Source of the DNA: Pseudomonadota bacterium
GTDB taxonomy: Bacteria; CALINM01
NCBI GenBank assembly: GCA_026418415.1
Contig: JAOABK010000002.1
Location: forward strand, 62,001-126,000
DNA: 64,000 nucleotides
Direction of reading: 5' to 3'
The position numbers were made by a program, and so were the translations under genes. Position 1 is the stretch's first letter; each line of letters starts with the position of its first letter. A model generated the notes under the pieces. It was not told the origin of the DNA. It saw only the letters and a program-made list of their open reading frames with translations, and made no database searches. Shown piece after piece: positions 1-8,027 of this stretch.

Positions 1-2704
1 CTTTCTGTTCAGGGCTTAGTGGGCCATCTACTCCATCAAGAATAAGCTGAGTGTATCCTATTATTGAGTTAAGGGGTGTTCTAAGTTCATGGGACATAGT
101 TGCGAGGAATTGGGATTTAAGTTTATCAATTTCTTGTAAATGTTTATTTGCCTCTTCTAAAAGTAAGGATTTTCTTTCAAGTTCAATTGTTCTCTCTGAC
201 ACTTTTTTTTCTAACTCTTGATTTAATTGAGTAAGTTCTTGATATAATTGAGCATTTTTTAGTGCAAGACCAATTTGATTAGCAAGACCTTTAAAAAAGT
301 TTTTAAATTGTTCTGTGTAAAATCTCTTTGTTTTATTAAGGATAATTATTACACCCATTGGAGTACCTGCATAGAGAATTGGCGCAACAGCTAATGATTC
401 TACCAGTCCTCCATCTTCTAAATTTTTTATTTGAGGTGGGAAGGGAATATGCTGTAAGGACTCAATAAATATCACCCTATTTTCTTCAAATGATTTTCCA
501 GCAAAAGATTTTTCCATATCAAATTCAAAATTAATATAGATTTCTGATAAACCTTTTTGTTTTTTTATTCTAAGTTTTTTATCTTCATCGAAGAGTGCTA
601 TAGCACATGCATCAGCATTGAAATTGGAAATCAACATTTCTATTGCATTATTCATAATAGTTTCTTTGTCTATAGAGGTCATTAATTTTTCTAATGATGA
701 ATATAAAAGAGATAGTTCTTTTAATCTTATAGCAAGAGCTTGTCTACTTTCTTTTAAAGATTCTGAAACATCTTGGAATATATCAAATATTTTTACAACT
801 TTTGTACCAAATATCTTTAAAAAATTGTCTAAAATAATCGTTGCTGTTGGACCTCCCAAATGTGCAGCTAAAGTTTTCTCGACAAAGGTTCTAAGTTGCA
901 GTTCCTGAGATGAGGTTAATATATAAGGTTTTGGTATATTATTGGTTTCTATAAAGTTTTGGATAGCTTTTTCAGCAGAAGTTTTACCGATGAATTTTGA
1001 TAAAAATTCTTTGTATTCTTCAAGAGAAGGAGATCTATCAATGTGTTGTTGTTCAGTAATCTCAGGTACTAAGTCTTTTTTATCAATGTTTACAAAACTG
1101 TTTGCAAGTATTGATTCATTTTGGGATTGTTTAGTTAATACTGAGAAAGAAATTAAAAAAAGGAAATTAAATGTTAGAGACCAAAAGATAGAGTGGCTCC
1201 AAATGTCCAAGTTTTTTAGATAAAAAAGTGCTTGAGGTTTTAGCATCTCAATACCTAAAGGTCCGTATTTAATTACATTTTCTAATTTAGGAAAGACATT
1301 TATCAAAGAAGGGATAAAAAGGGTATAAAACCAGATTAAATAGCCAGCCATGATTCCAGCAAAGGCACCAATTTTATTAACTTTATTCCAATAAATGCCT
1401 AAAAATATTGCTGGTGCCAATTGAAGTATTGCACAAAAAGACATAAGACCTATATCTACAAGGATGAATTTTTCTGGAATAATTTTAAAATAGATGTAAC
1501 CAAGAACCATTACTAATAGTATTAAGAATCTTTTTATGTGAATAAGCAAAAAGGAAAGATTTATTTTTTTAAAGGTTATTTTAACAATAACCGGTGATAT
1601 TATGTGATTTAAAATCATGGTACTTAAAGTTACTGTTTCAACAATCAGCATGCCTGTCGCAGCTGAGAAACCCCCTATAAAAGCAAATAGACTCAATAGC
1701 TCTTCTCCTCTTGCAATGGGTATAAGTAAAACAAATAAATCTGAGTCATTTATTGAAAAACCTAAAAGTCTACCTCCTATAGATATTGCAGGAACAAAGA
1801 AATTTATCAGAAATAGGTATAAAGGAAAAATATACATAGCCTTTTTTATATGGTTTACATCATAGTTCTCAATAACTGAAATATGGAACTGTCTTGGTAA
1901 GAACATCACTGCAATTCCTGATAAAAGCATAAGATTAAACCATTGAAAATAATCTGGAGTAGATGGGGTATTAATGTTATATAGTTCTTTTATTTCTAAG
2001 AAATACAGTCCCTGATTAAGAATATCTTTATATCCATCAAAAATTAAATATGTTATATAAAAGCCAACTGCTACAAAGGCTATCAATTTAATGAAGGCTT
2101 CAAAAGCAATTGCGATTACCATACCTTCATGGCGCTCTGTAACGTCTAACTTTCTTGCACCAAAAAGAGCACCAAAGATAGATAGTAATATTGCAATATG
2201 AAAGGCATGATCTAAATAAAACTCTTTAAAGGAAACTTGAGAAAACTGTTTTGTACCGCTAAAAAAAAGTATGTTTAATGTACTCGAAATCGCTTTTAGT
2301 TGTAATGCTATATATGGTAGCATTCCAATAGTTAACATAATTGTTATAAAGCCAGCAAGATATGTTGATTTTCCGTATCTTGTACTAATAAAGTCAGCTA
2401 TAGAGGTTATATTATGTTGTTTTGCAATTAGGATTATTTTTCTCAATGTATGCCACCATGTAAAAGCTGCGAAAGTTGGGCCAATATAAACAAGAATATG
2501 TTGGTATCCATGTTTTGAAAAAAGACCTACACTGCCATAAAAAGTCCAAGCGGTACAATATACGGCAAGTGAAAATGAGTATATATATGGATTGGCTGCT
2601 AAACTTTTACCCTTTTCTTTTAATCTATCTGCGAAATAGGCGATAAGGAAGAGTATAATTAAATAACCAAATACTACAATCAGTATAAATTTTTCTCTTA
2701 ACAT
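1..2704 (-). CDS. SSS-transporter-type sensor histidine kinase (C-terminus beyond window edge)
   Basis: About 900 codons are visible on the minus strand, starting at ATG 2704 and running off the left edge. The first ~500 residues form a polytopic sodium:solute symporter-like domain; the segment TERHEGMVIAIAFEAF is typical of PutP/CbrA-type sensor kinases. A GAF-like domain follows at roughly residues 695-818, then a short coiled coil, then the HisKA phosphoacceptor box (SHELRTPLNSIIGY, around residue 868). The ATPase domain lies outside the window. In this family the membrane transporter part senses or imports a solute and the kinase signals to a response regulator, here not visible. The start follows the stop of the small membrane gene by 2 bases, so the two are probably translationally coupled. 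Plus-strand reading frames across 618-2489 are antisense shadows. Confidence 0.9.
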   Translation of the reverse strand, partial: MLREKFILIVVFGYLIILFLIAYFADRLKEKGKSLAANPYIYSFSLAVYCTAWTFYGSVGLFSKHGYQHILVYIGPTFAAFTWWHTLRKIILIAKQHNITSIADFISTRYGKSTYLAGFITIMLTIGMLPYIALQLKAISSTLNILFFSGTKQFSQVSFKEFYLDHAFHIAILLSIFGALFGARKLDVTERHEGMVIAIAFEAFIKLIAFVAVGFYITYLIFDGYKDILNQGLYFLEIKELYNINTPSTPDYFQWFNLMLLSGIAVMFLPRQFHISVIENYDVNHIKKAMYIFPLYLFLINFFVPAISIGGRLLGFSINDSDLFVLLIPIARGEELLSLFAFIGGFSAATGMLIVETVTLSTMILNHIISPVIVKITFKKINLSFLLIHIKRFLILLVMVLGYIYFKIIPEKFILVDIGLMSFCAILQLAPAIFLGIYWNKVNKIGAFAGIMAGYLIWFYTLFIPSLINVFPKLENVIKYGPLGIEMLKPQALFYLKNLDIWSHSIFWSLTFNFLFLISFSVLTKQSQNESILANSFVNIDKKDLVPEITEQQHIDRSPSLEEYKEFLSKFIGKTSAEKAIQNFIETNNIPKPYILTSSQELQLRTFVEKTLAAHLGGPTATIILDNFLKIFGTKVVKIFDIFQDVSESLKESRQALAIRLKELSLLYSSLEKLMTSIDKETIMNNAIEMLISNFNADACAIALFDEDKKLRIKKQKGLSEIYINFEFDMEKSFAGKSFEENRVIFIESLQHIPFPPQIKNLEDGGLVESLAVAPILYAGTPMGVIIILNKTKRFYTEQFKNFFKGLANQIGLALKNAQLYQELTQLNQELEKKVSERTIELERKSLLLEEANKHLQEIDKLKSQFLATMSHELRTPLNSIIGYTQLILDGVDGPLSPEQK

Positions 2705-2706
2705 GG

Positions 2707-2901
2707 TTAATCTATACCTCTTGAGTATAGGTATATTACAAAGATTGAGATTATCCAGCCTAAATTAAGATATATAAAAAAAAGAGGATAACCTGCGATA
2801 AATATAAGTTGATTGAAAATTGTAATTAAAGGATAGTTAAGTATTATTACGCCAAGAACAAAAAGTATTAACCATAACTCTTTTTCTTTTAAGAACTTCA
2901 T
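2707..2901 (-). CDS. Small two-TM membrane protein preceding the SSS kinase
   Basis: A 64-residue protein with a charged N-terminus (MKFLKEKELW) and two hydrophobic segments (about residues 9-28 and 33-58). It ends RGID two bases before the kinase start. Small membrane proteins upstream of SSS transporters or SSS kinases are known (CbrX before CbrA; YjcH/DUF4212-type small subunits before acetate permeases), so an accessory subunit or a translational coupler is a reasonable inference. I do not recognise a specific family. No Shine-Dalgarno precedes its ATG, and a promoter -10 sits 6 bases upstream, so it may be translated from a leaderless mRNA. Confidence 0.75.
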   Translation of the reverse strand: MKFLKEKELWLILFVLGVIILNYPLITIFNQLIFIAGYPLFFIYLNLGWIISIFVIYLYSRGID

Positions 2902-2907
2902 ATTATT

Positions 2908-2935
2908 ATTCTATCTCATAATTTAAAACTGTCCA
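2908..2935 (-). promoter_or_regulatory. Sigma70-like promoter for the small protein/SSS kinase pair
   Basis: On the minus strand TGGACA (2935-2930), a 16-base spacer and TAGAAT (2913-2908). The -10 ends 6 bases before ATG 2901, so transcription would start at or beside the A of the start codon. Confidence 0.55.
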
Positions 2936-2976
2936 GATATATGATTTTATTTTTTAATTTAAAATTTATTTATTGT

Positions 2977-3876
2977 CTACTTAAATGGAGTGGGTATAAA
3001 AGTAAGAATAAAGACAATTAGAGAAAATATCCCAAGAAATTTTCTTAGGGGTGTAAGTTCTTCATCTTCATCTAATACTGGAGGATGTTTAGTTCCTATT
3101 ACTATTAACAGGAATGCCCAAATAAACCAACCTTCCCAGGCGAAAAAACCTAATATGATAAGAATTACTATAAAGAGTCTGCTTATGAAAACAGATTTTT
3201 TAGTAAAAAGGGCATATGAAATATGTCCACCATCTAATTGTCCCACAGGAAAAAGGTTCATCGCTGTTACAAAACATCCAATCCATCCTGCAAAAGCAAC
3301 GGGATGAAGCATAATATCCTTATTTTCTGGAAGATCTCCTATAATTATTTTTATCATTATTTTTATTAACAATGAATCCCCTAATGATATACTGACTTCT
3401 GGAATAGCATCAACTATTGTTGATTTACTTATACCATATATAAGAAAAGGTAGAGATATTAGAAAACCACTTATTGGTCCTGCTGTTCCTATATCTATTA
3501 ATTGGTTTTTGCTATTAATATTAGACTTCATTTTAATAATGGCACCAAAGGTACCTATAAAAGAGGGTGCTGGAATAAAATAAGGCAGGCTAGCCTCAAC
3601 ATTATGTTTTTTTGATAGAATATAATGTCCAAATTCATGAAAAAGAAGAATTGTCAATAATGATAAGGAAAAAGGCAATCCATTTTTAAGATTTTTTATT
3701 ATAAATGGATCTTTGCCTGCTAAAATAGTGCCTGCAAAAGTGGTAGTTAGGAATGTCAATAAAAAGAGTATGATATTTAACCATGGAATTTTTTTCGGGG
3801 ATTCTTTTTTTCTCCACAATCCATCTCCGTATTCGGAGAGCTCAATTATATAGTCATCATTATCATTGTAGCTCAT
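2977..3876 (-). CDS. Site-2-type intramembrane zinc metalloprotease (M50 family)
   Basis: A 299-residue polytopic membrane protein. The zinc-binding HExxH motif appears as LLFHEFGHYILSKKH near residues 100-114, and the second M50 signature is FPVGQLDGGHISYAL near residues 209-224, supplying the third ligand (Asp). Family members cleave transmembrane segments of substrate proteins. The spacing of motifs resembles the EGY-like/bacterial S2P branch rather than RseP, since no PDZ domain is visible. The first ~28 residues are hydrophilic and acidic. It is the last gene of a minus-strand operon and overlaps the upstream glycosylase gene by 14 bases. The substrate is unknown; no anti-sigma factor is adjacent. 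Confidence 0.85.
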   Translation of the reverse strand: MSYNDNDDYIIELSEYGDGLWRKKESPKKIPWLNIILFLLTFLTTTFAGTILAGKDPFIIKNLKNGLPFSLSLLTILLFHEFGHYILSKKHNVEASLPYFIPAPSFIGTFGAIIKMKSNINSKNQLIDIGTAGPISGFLISLPFLIYGISKSTIVDAIPEVSISLGDSLLIKIMIKIIIGDLPENKDIMLHPVAFAGWIGCFVTAMNLFPVGQLDGGHISYALFTKKSVFISRLFIVILIILGFFAWEGWFIWAFLLIVIGTKHPPVLDEDEELTPLRKFLGIFSLIVFILTFIPTPFK

Positions 3877-4534
3877 AAAATTTTCTATACCCTTTAATAT
3901 ATACGCAGGTTAAATTTAATGGACAGCCATTGCAGGCAGGAATTTTTTTGCAGTGTTTCTTTGAATGTTCAACAATTAGTGCATGGTATTCCTTATAAAT
4001 TTCAATGTCAAGGGGAAGTGAATTGTGAAAAATTGTCTGTAGTGAGGCATAATCAATATTTTCCTTTTTTGTAACACCGAGCCTAAACATAACTCTTTTA
4101 GTATAACTATCAACTACAAAATAAGGTAGATTAAGAGCATAAAGAAGGATACTATCAGCAGTTTCAGGGCCTATTCCTTTAATTTTTAATAGTAAATCTC
4201 GTAAATTTTTTTCGTTCTTTAACAAATCAAAATTAAATTTATAGTTAGCAAAAAAATTAAGGAAGTTTATTATTTTTAGTGTTTTTTGTTTATAAAAACC
4301 AGAAGGCTTAATAAGGTATTCGATAATTTCAGGTTTAGTATTATATAGTTTTTTAGGTTCAAGCAAGTCATTTTTTTTAAGATTTGAGATTGCTTTAGTT
4401 ACATTATTCCATGATGTATTTTGTGTGAGTATTGCACCTATTATAACTTCAAATTGAGTATCTGCTGGCCACCAATTCTGATTTTTATAATGTTTTAGCA
4501 AAAGATTATATATATCAAGAATTGTTTTTGTCAT
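3863..4534 (-). CDS. EndoIII-superfamily DNA glycosylase, MagIII-like, with [4Fe-4S] ligands
   Basis: A 223-residue HhH-GPD protein. N-terminal GAILTQNTSW (33-42) is characteristic. The helix-hairpin-helix KGIGPETADSIL spans about 119-130, and the conserved catalytic Asp is D142 (VVDSYTKRV). The lysine that makes EndoIII a lyase (K120 in E. coli) is Glu here (E124), as in Helicobacter MagIII, so a monofunctional base-removing glycosylase (3-methyladenine or similar) is predicted. Four cysteines near the C-terminus (C-x5-C-x2-C-x5-C) should bind a [4Fe-4S] cluster. It overlaps the receptor-like gene upstream by 20 bases and the protease gene downstream by 14. The glycosylase fold is certain; the exact lesion is inferred. 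Confidence 0.85.
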   Translation of the reverse strand: MTKTILDIYNLLLKHYKNQNWWPADTQFEVIIGAILTQNTSWNNVTKAISNLKKNDLLEPKKLYNTKPEIIEYLIKPSGFYKQKTLKIINFLNFFANYKFNFDLLKNEKNLRDLLLKIKGIGPETADSILLYALNLPYFVVDSYTKRVMFRLGVTKKENIDYASLQTIFHNSLPLDIEIYKEYHALIVEHSKKHCKKIPACNGCPLNLTCVYIKGYRKFYELQ

Positions 4535-6149
4535 TTAATATATTTTTTCTTAGGGTATTTATTTCTTGAAGTTCTTTTTCTAAATTCTTTAATAGTGAAG
4601 AAATTTTGCTATTTGATGAGATTATAGAATCATTTAGTGGTTTTATAATTAACATGCTTTTTGCTATTGTTTCAAAATCCATGCGCATTTTAATTACCTG
4701 ATTTTTGAAAAATTTAGTCATTTCATTTATTTGTACGACCAAATTACCAAGTTGTTTACTTGTTTTAGCTTGTTCTGCTGTGGAATTTTTAGCAAAATTT
4801 GCGATTTCCTTAACTTTTTCTGTTGATATAATTATCTGTTCAGCACCTTTACGTTGTTCGTTCATTGCTTTTGTAAATTCTGCAACCATTTGGTTTATTT
4901 GTTCTGTAGATTTTGCAATATGGGTTATTCCCTTAGATTGCTCTATATTTGCTTTTGCGATTTCTCTGACTCTTTCGTCAGCTTTTTCAATAGAAAGCAA
5001 TATTTTCTTAAAAATTTCTCCTGTTTGAGAGGTTAGTTCAACTCCCTCTTTTATAGCCTTCGTACTTTGTGTTATTGCATTTAAGGCTTTATCGCCTTTA
5101 GCTAATATGTTTTGAATTATTATAGCAATTTCTTTTGTAGAAACTCCGGTTCTCTCTGCTAATTCTTTAATCTCCTCTGCAACTACTGAAAAAGATTTTC
5201 CCTGATCTCCTGATTGAGCGGCTATAATTGCAGCATTTAAAGCGAGAAGAGCGGTTTCTTCCGCAATATCTTCAATAACTTGCAATATTTTCCCTATTGA
5301 CTTAATATCTTGGGACAATTCTGTTAGAGCGTTAAAGGAGAAATCGTTAGACTCTTTTATTTTGGTCATGCTTGATTCAGTTGCTATTATGGCTTCTTTA
5401 CCGAGTTGTGCATCTTTTTCCATTTCTTCTGTAAATTTAGCGGATTCTAATGCCTTTATTTCAACCTCTTTAATTGATGCTTCCATTTCAAGCATTGCTG
5501 AATTTGTGTCCTCAGAAATTCTTCTTAAACCATCAAGGTTAATGTTTAATTCCTTTGAAATCGCAATTAGTTGAAAAATTGCAGAAGAAACTTCATCAAT
5601 AAAATTAAATAGTTTTGCTATTTTTTCACTAACCTCTTCTATACTTGCTGCAAGCTCCAAAGTTGCAGAAGAGCTTTCATCTATATTTATGCTTATTGTT
5701 TCTATTTTTTCGGTAAGCTCACGCATTGTAATCATTATCTCTTCTATGTTTTTAGAAATTTCTAAAATTGTAGCATACTCATTTTTTGTATGTTCATCTA
5801 TTTCATTTGAATTATGAAAAAGAGAGGCTATTGTTTCTCTCAATCTTTTTTCAATTTGTTGTATTTTAAGAAAGCAATCAAGAAGGGGTTGAAAAATTTG
5901 TTTGTAAGGGTTGTTATCACTTAATTGACCTACTTTTAAATTAGATGATTCGATTTTCACCAATTCCTGTGTTCTTATTTTTTCAATTTTGGTGTTATAA
6001 TAAAAAACAATGCGAAATAATACAGTTGTGATGGCAACAAAGATTGTTATAGAAATGAATGTTGTACTGCCAAATCCAAAGATAGTTGCGGAGATTGCAG
6101 AAACTATAAAAAAAACGATTAGAAATATAATGTCAATATATTTGTCCAT
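4515..6149 (-). CDS. Methyl-accepting chemotaxis-like protein without a periplasmic sensor domain
   Basis: A 544-residue protein. Two adjacent hydrophobic helices (about residues 5-25 and 29-50) are followed directly by a very long coiled coil, with no periplasmic loop of any size. The signalling hairpin is present (LLALNAAIIAAQSGDQG, then FSVVAEEIKELAERTG), so it belongs to the MCP family. The tip has Ile and Gln where Tsr has E385 and R388. There is no C-terminal CheR-tethering pentapeptide. No che genes lie in the window. It leads an operon with a DNA glycosylase and an intramembrane protease, which gives no obvious taxis context. It may sense an intracellular or membrane state. Confidence 0.85.
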   Translation of the reverse strand: MDKYIDIIFLIVFFIVSAISATIFGFGSTTFISITIFVAITTVLFRIVFYYNTKIEKIRTQELVKIESSNLKVGQLSDNNPYKQIFQPLLDCFLKIQQIEKRLRETIASLFHNSNEIDEHTKNEYATILEISKNIEEIMITMRELTEKIETISINIDESSSATLELAASIEEVSEKIAKLFNFIDEVSSAIFQLIAISKELNINLDGLRRISEDTNSAMLEMEASIKEVEIKALESAKFTEEMEKDAQLGKEAIIATESSMTKIKESNDFSFNALTELSQDIKSIGKILQVIEDIAEETALLALNAAIIAAQSGDQGKSFSVVAEEIKELAERTGVSTKEIAIIIQNILAKGDKALNAITQSTKAIKEGVELTSQTGEIFKKILLSIEKADERVREIAKANIEQSKGITHIAKSTEQINQMVAEFTKAMNEQRKGAEQIIISTEKVKEIANFAKNSTAEQAKTSKQLGNLVVQINEMTKFFKNQVIKMRMDFETIAKSMLIIKPLNDSIISSNSKISSLLKNLEKELQEINTLRKNILNDKNNS

Positions 6150-6195
6150 TTCACTAAATAAATTAGTTTAAAAAGGTTAATTTTGCAACAGAAAA

Positions 6196-6882
6196 ATGAA
6201 TAAAATGAGCTTTGAGGTGTTCATCGAAAAATTGGTTGGAGAAAAAATTCAGGAATATAGAAATTTCTATATAGCCTTTACACATCCTTCTTTTGATAAA
6301 AAAGATAATTATGAAAGATTAGAATTTTTAGGAGATGCTGTATTAAACGTTGCAATATCACACATTCTTTATTTTAAATATAGCAAATGTAGTGAAGGTA
6401 TTCTTTCAAAAAAAAGAGCTTCACTTATTAATGGAAAAGTATTGGCTTTTATAAGCAAAACAATGGGTTTACACAAATGGATTAATTTAGGTAAAGGAGA
6501 AGAAAAAGATTTAGGTAATCAAAAAGAATCTATACTTTCAAATGTTTTTGAGGCTTTTATCGGTGCAATATATCTTACAAAGGGAATGGATTTTGTTATT
6601 AAGTGGTTAGAAGATCATTTTGACCTATTTGAAAGTTCAAAAGAAGATTTTGAAGATTATAAGTCTTTACTACAAGAGCTTTTACATGCAAAAAAAAGTA
6701 AGCTTCCAGAATATGTGCTTGAAAAAGAAGTTGGGATGGCTCATAAAAAGACTTTTTATGTAAAGTTAATACTTTCAGAGAACAACATTTTTGAAGGTAT
6801 AGGAAATAGTAAAAAAAGTGCTGAACAGGATGCTGCGAAAAAAGCTTATTTGTTTTTAATGAACAGGAAGAAGCATGGGTAG
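6196..6882 (+). CDS. rnc: Ribonuclease III
   Basis: A 228-residue protein with the RNase III signature ERLEFLGDAVLN at residues 40-51 (acidic residues E40, E43, D47) and a C-terminal double-stranded RNA-binding domain (about 155-225). It processes rRNA precursors and structured mRNAs. At the second acidic site the usual D-x-x-E is N-x-x-E (SNVFEAFIGAIY); the Glu needed for metal binding is kept. ATG 6196 is chosen, but ATG 6205 is possible; neither has a clear Shine-Dalgarno. It overlaps the radical SAM gene by 8 bases, an order also known in Geobacter-like genomes. Confidence 0.93.
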   Translation: MNKMSFEVFIEKLVGEKIQEYRNFYIAFTHPSFDKKDNYERLEFLGDAVLNVAISHILYFKYSKCSEGILSKKRASLINGKVLAFISKTMGLHKWINLGKGEEKDLGNQKESILSNVFEAFIGAIYLTKGMDFVIKWLEDHFDLFESSKEDFEDYKSLLQELLHAKKSKLPEYVLEKEVGMAHKKTFYVKLILSENNIFEGIGNSKKSAEQDAAKKAYLFLMNRKKHG

Positions 6883-7930
6883 TAGTAAATTAATTGTACC
6901 TTTTTTTATCAGGATGAAGGGGTGTATATATAATTGTATTTATTGTAATCAATATGCTTTTATTGAACCAGAAGTGGATGAAAACATACATAGAGTAGTT
7001 GAAAGGTATTTAAATTTTTCTAAGAAATATGAGTCAGTAGAATTAGCATTTTATGGTGGCACCTTTTTGAATCTTCCAGAAAAAACAATTGCAAAACTAC
7101 TCGAAGAAGCTCGTAATTTAAAAGATAAAGGGCTTATTAATTCAATTAGAATCTCAACAACACCAGATAGCATTACATATAAAAAAGCAAATTTTATAAA
7201 GGGCATTGTAAATACAGTTGAGATAGGTGTTCAAACTATTGATGATAGGATACTAAGATTATTAAAGAGAAAATATAACATGAGTCTTTGTTTAGAGAGG
7301 ACATTACTTCTAAGAGAAATGGGTTTTAACTTGGGTTATCAGTTAATGGTTGGGTTGCCAACCCAAACATATACTTCATTTATGCAAACTATTAATACTG
7401 TTTGTTTAGTAAAACCTAACTTTGTAAGAATATATCCTTTAGTTGTTTTAAAGAATACTCCACTTGAAAATTATCTAAGATTAAATGTTGTTAATTATCC
7501 AGATTTAGATTTTATTTTGAATGCTGGTGCTTATGCATTATTTCAATTCTATAAGAAAGGAATCAAAGTAATTAAGGTTGGATTAACTGAGTTTTTTGAT
7601 GAAAGTGAGGTATATAGAGGATATATGGTTAAAAACTGGCGTATTGAAATGGAATCAGTTTTATGGCGCAGTTTTTTAGCTAAGTTGGTGACAGATATTG
7701 GCAATCAAAAAGTTATTATCAAATGCTCTTGTGAGGACTATGATGCTATTATTGGAATAAATAAAAGGAATTGGAATTATTTTTATAGGTTAGGTTATGA
7801 ACTTGAAGTTTTGAGATCCAATAACTTAACAAGATTTGTTTTAGAGTTGGGTAATGAAAAATATACTTTATTAGAAGCTAATTTTATGAAAGAAGAAGTA
7901 GTTTTACCTAAGGGAATTGAAAAAACATAG
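6875..7930 (+). CDS. Radical SAM protein, Elp3-like
   Basis: A 351-residue protein. The N-terminal CxxxCxxC motif (GCIYNCIYC, Cys 17, 21 and 24) binds the radical SAM [4Fe-4S] cluster. FYGGTFLNL and GLPTQTYTSF are further radical SAM/Elp3-type signatures (SAM binding and barrel strands). The C-terminal ~100 residues resemble the Radical_SAM_C extension, but I see no acetyltransferase domain, so full Elp3 tRNA-modifying activity is unlikely from this chain alone. It is translationally coupled to rnc by an 8-base overlap and is the last gene before the aroA promoter. The reaction is unknown. Confidence 0.8.
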   Translation: MGSSKLIVPFFIRMKGCIYNCIYCNQYAFIEPEVDENIHRVVERYLNFSKKYESVELAFYGGTFLNLPEKTIAKLLEEARNLKDKGLINSIRISTTPDSITYKKANFIKGIVNTVEIGVQTIDDRILRLLKRKYNMSLCLERTLLLREMGFNLGYQLMVGLPTQTYTSFMQTINTVCLVKPNFVRIYPLVVLKNTPLENYLRLNVVNYPDLDFILNAGAYALFQFYKKGIKVIKVGLTEFFDESEVYRGYMVKNWRIEMESVLWRSFLAKLVTDIGNQKVIIKCSCEDYDAIIGINKRNWNYFYRLGYELEVLRSNNLTRFVLELGNEKYTLLEANFMKEEVVLPKGIEKT

Positions 7931-7990
7931 TATATGTTTTATTGTTTATGAACTGTATAATGTTACTAATTTTGTAAATTTTTAAATCTC

Positions 7991-8019
7991 TTGTAAAAAA
8001 AGATTATAAATCATATAAT
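7991..8019 (+). promoter_or_regulatory. Sigma70-like promoter for aroA operon
   Basis: TTGTAA (7991-7996), a 17-base spacer, then a perfect TATAAT (8014-8019). Transcription starting about 7 bases downstream falls at 8025-8027, immediately before the aroA ATG at 8028, and there is no Shine-Dalgarno. This predicts a leaderless aroA mRNA. Confidence 0.7.
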
Positions 8020-8027
8020 CAAACCTT

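Noticed and set aside
618-2489. Several plus-strand reading frames (72-96 codons) over this stretch
   Set aside because: They are antisense to a continuous minus-strand kinase frame with clear SSS, GAF and HisKA motifs, and show no family signatures or ribosome binding sites.
6150-6195. Divergent promoters between the MCP-like gene and rnc (TTGCAA on the minus strand with a weak TAATTT)
   Set aside because: The -10 match is poor and AT-rich DNA gives many such pairs; no convincing plus-strand promoter for rnc either.
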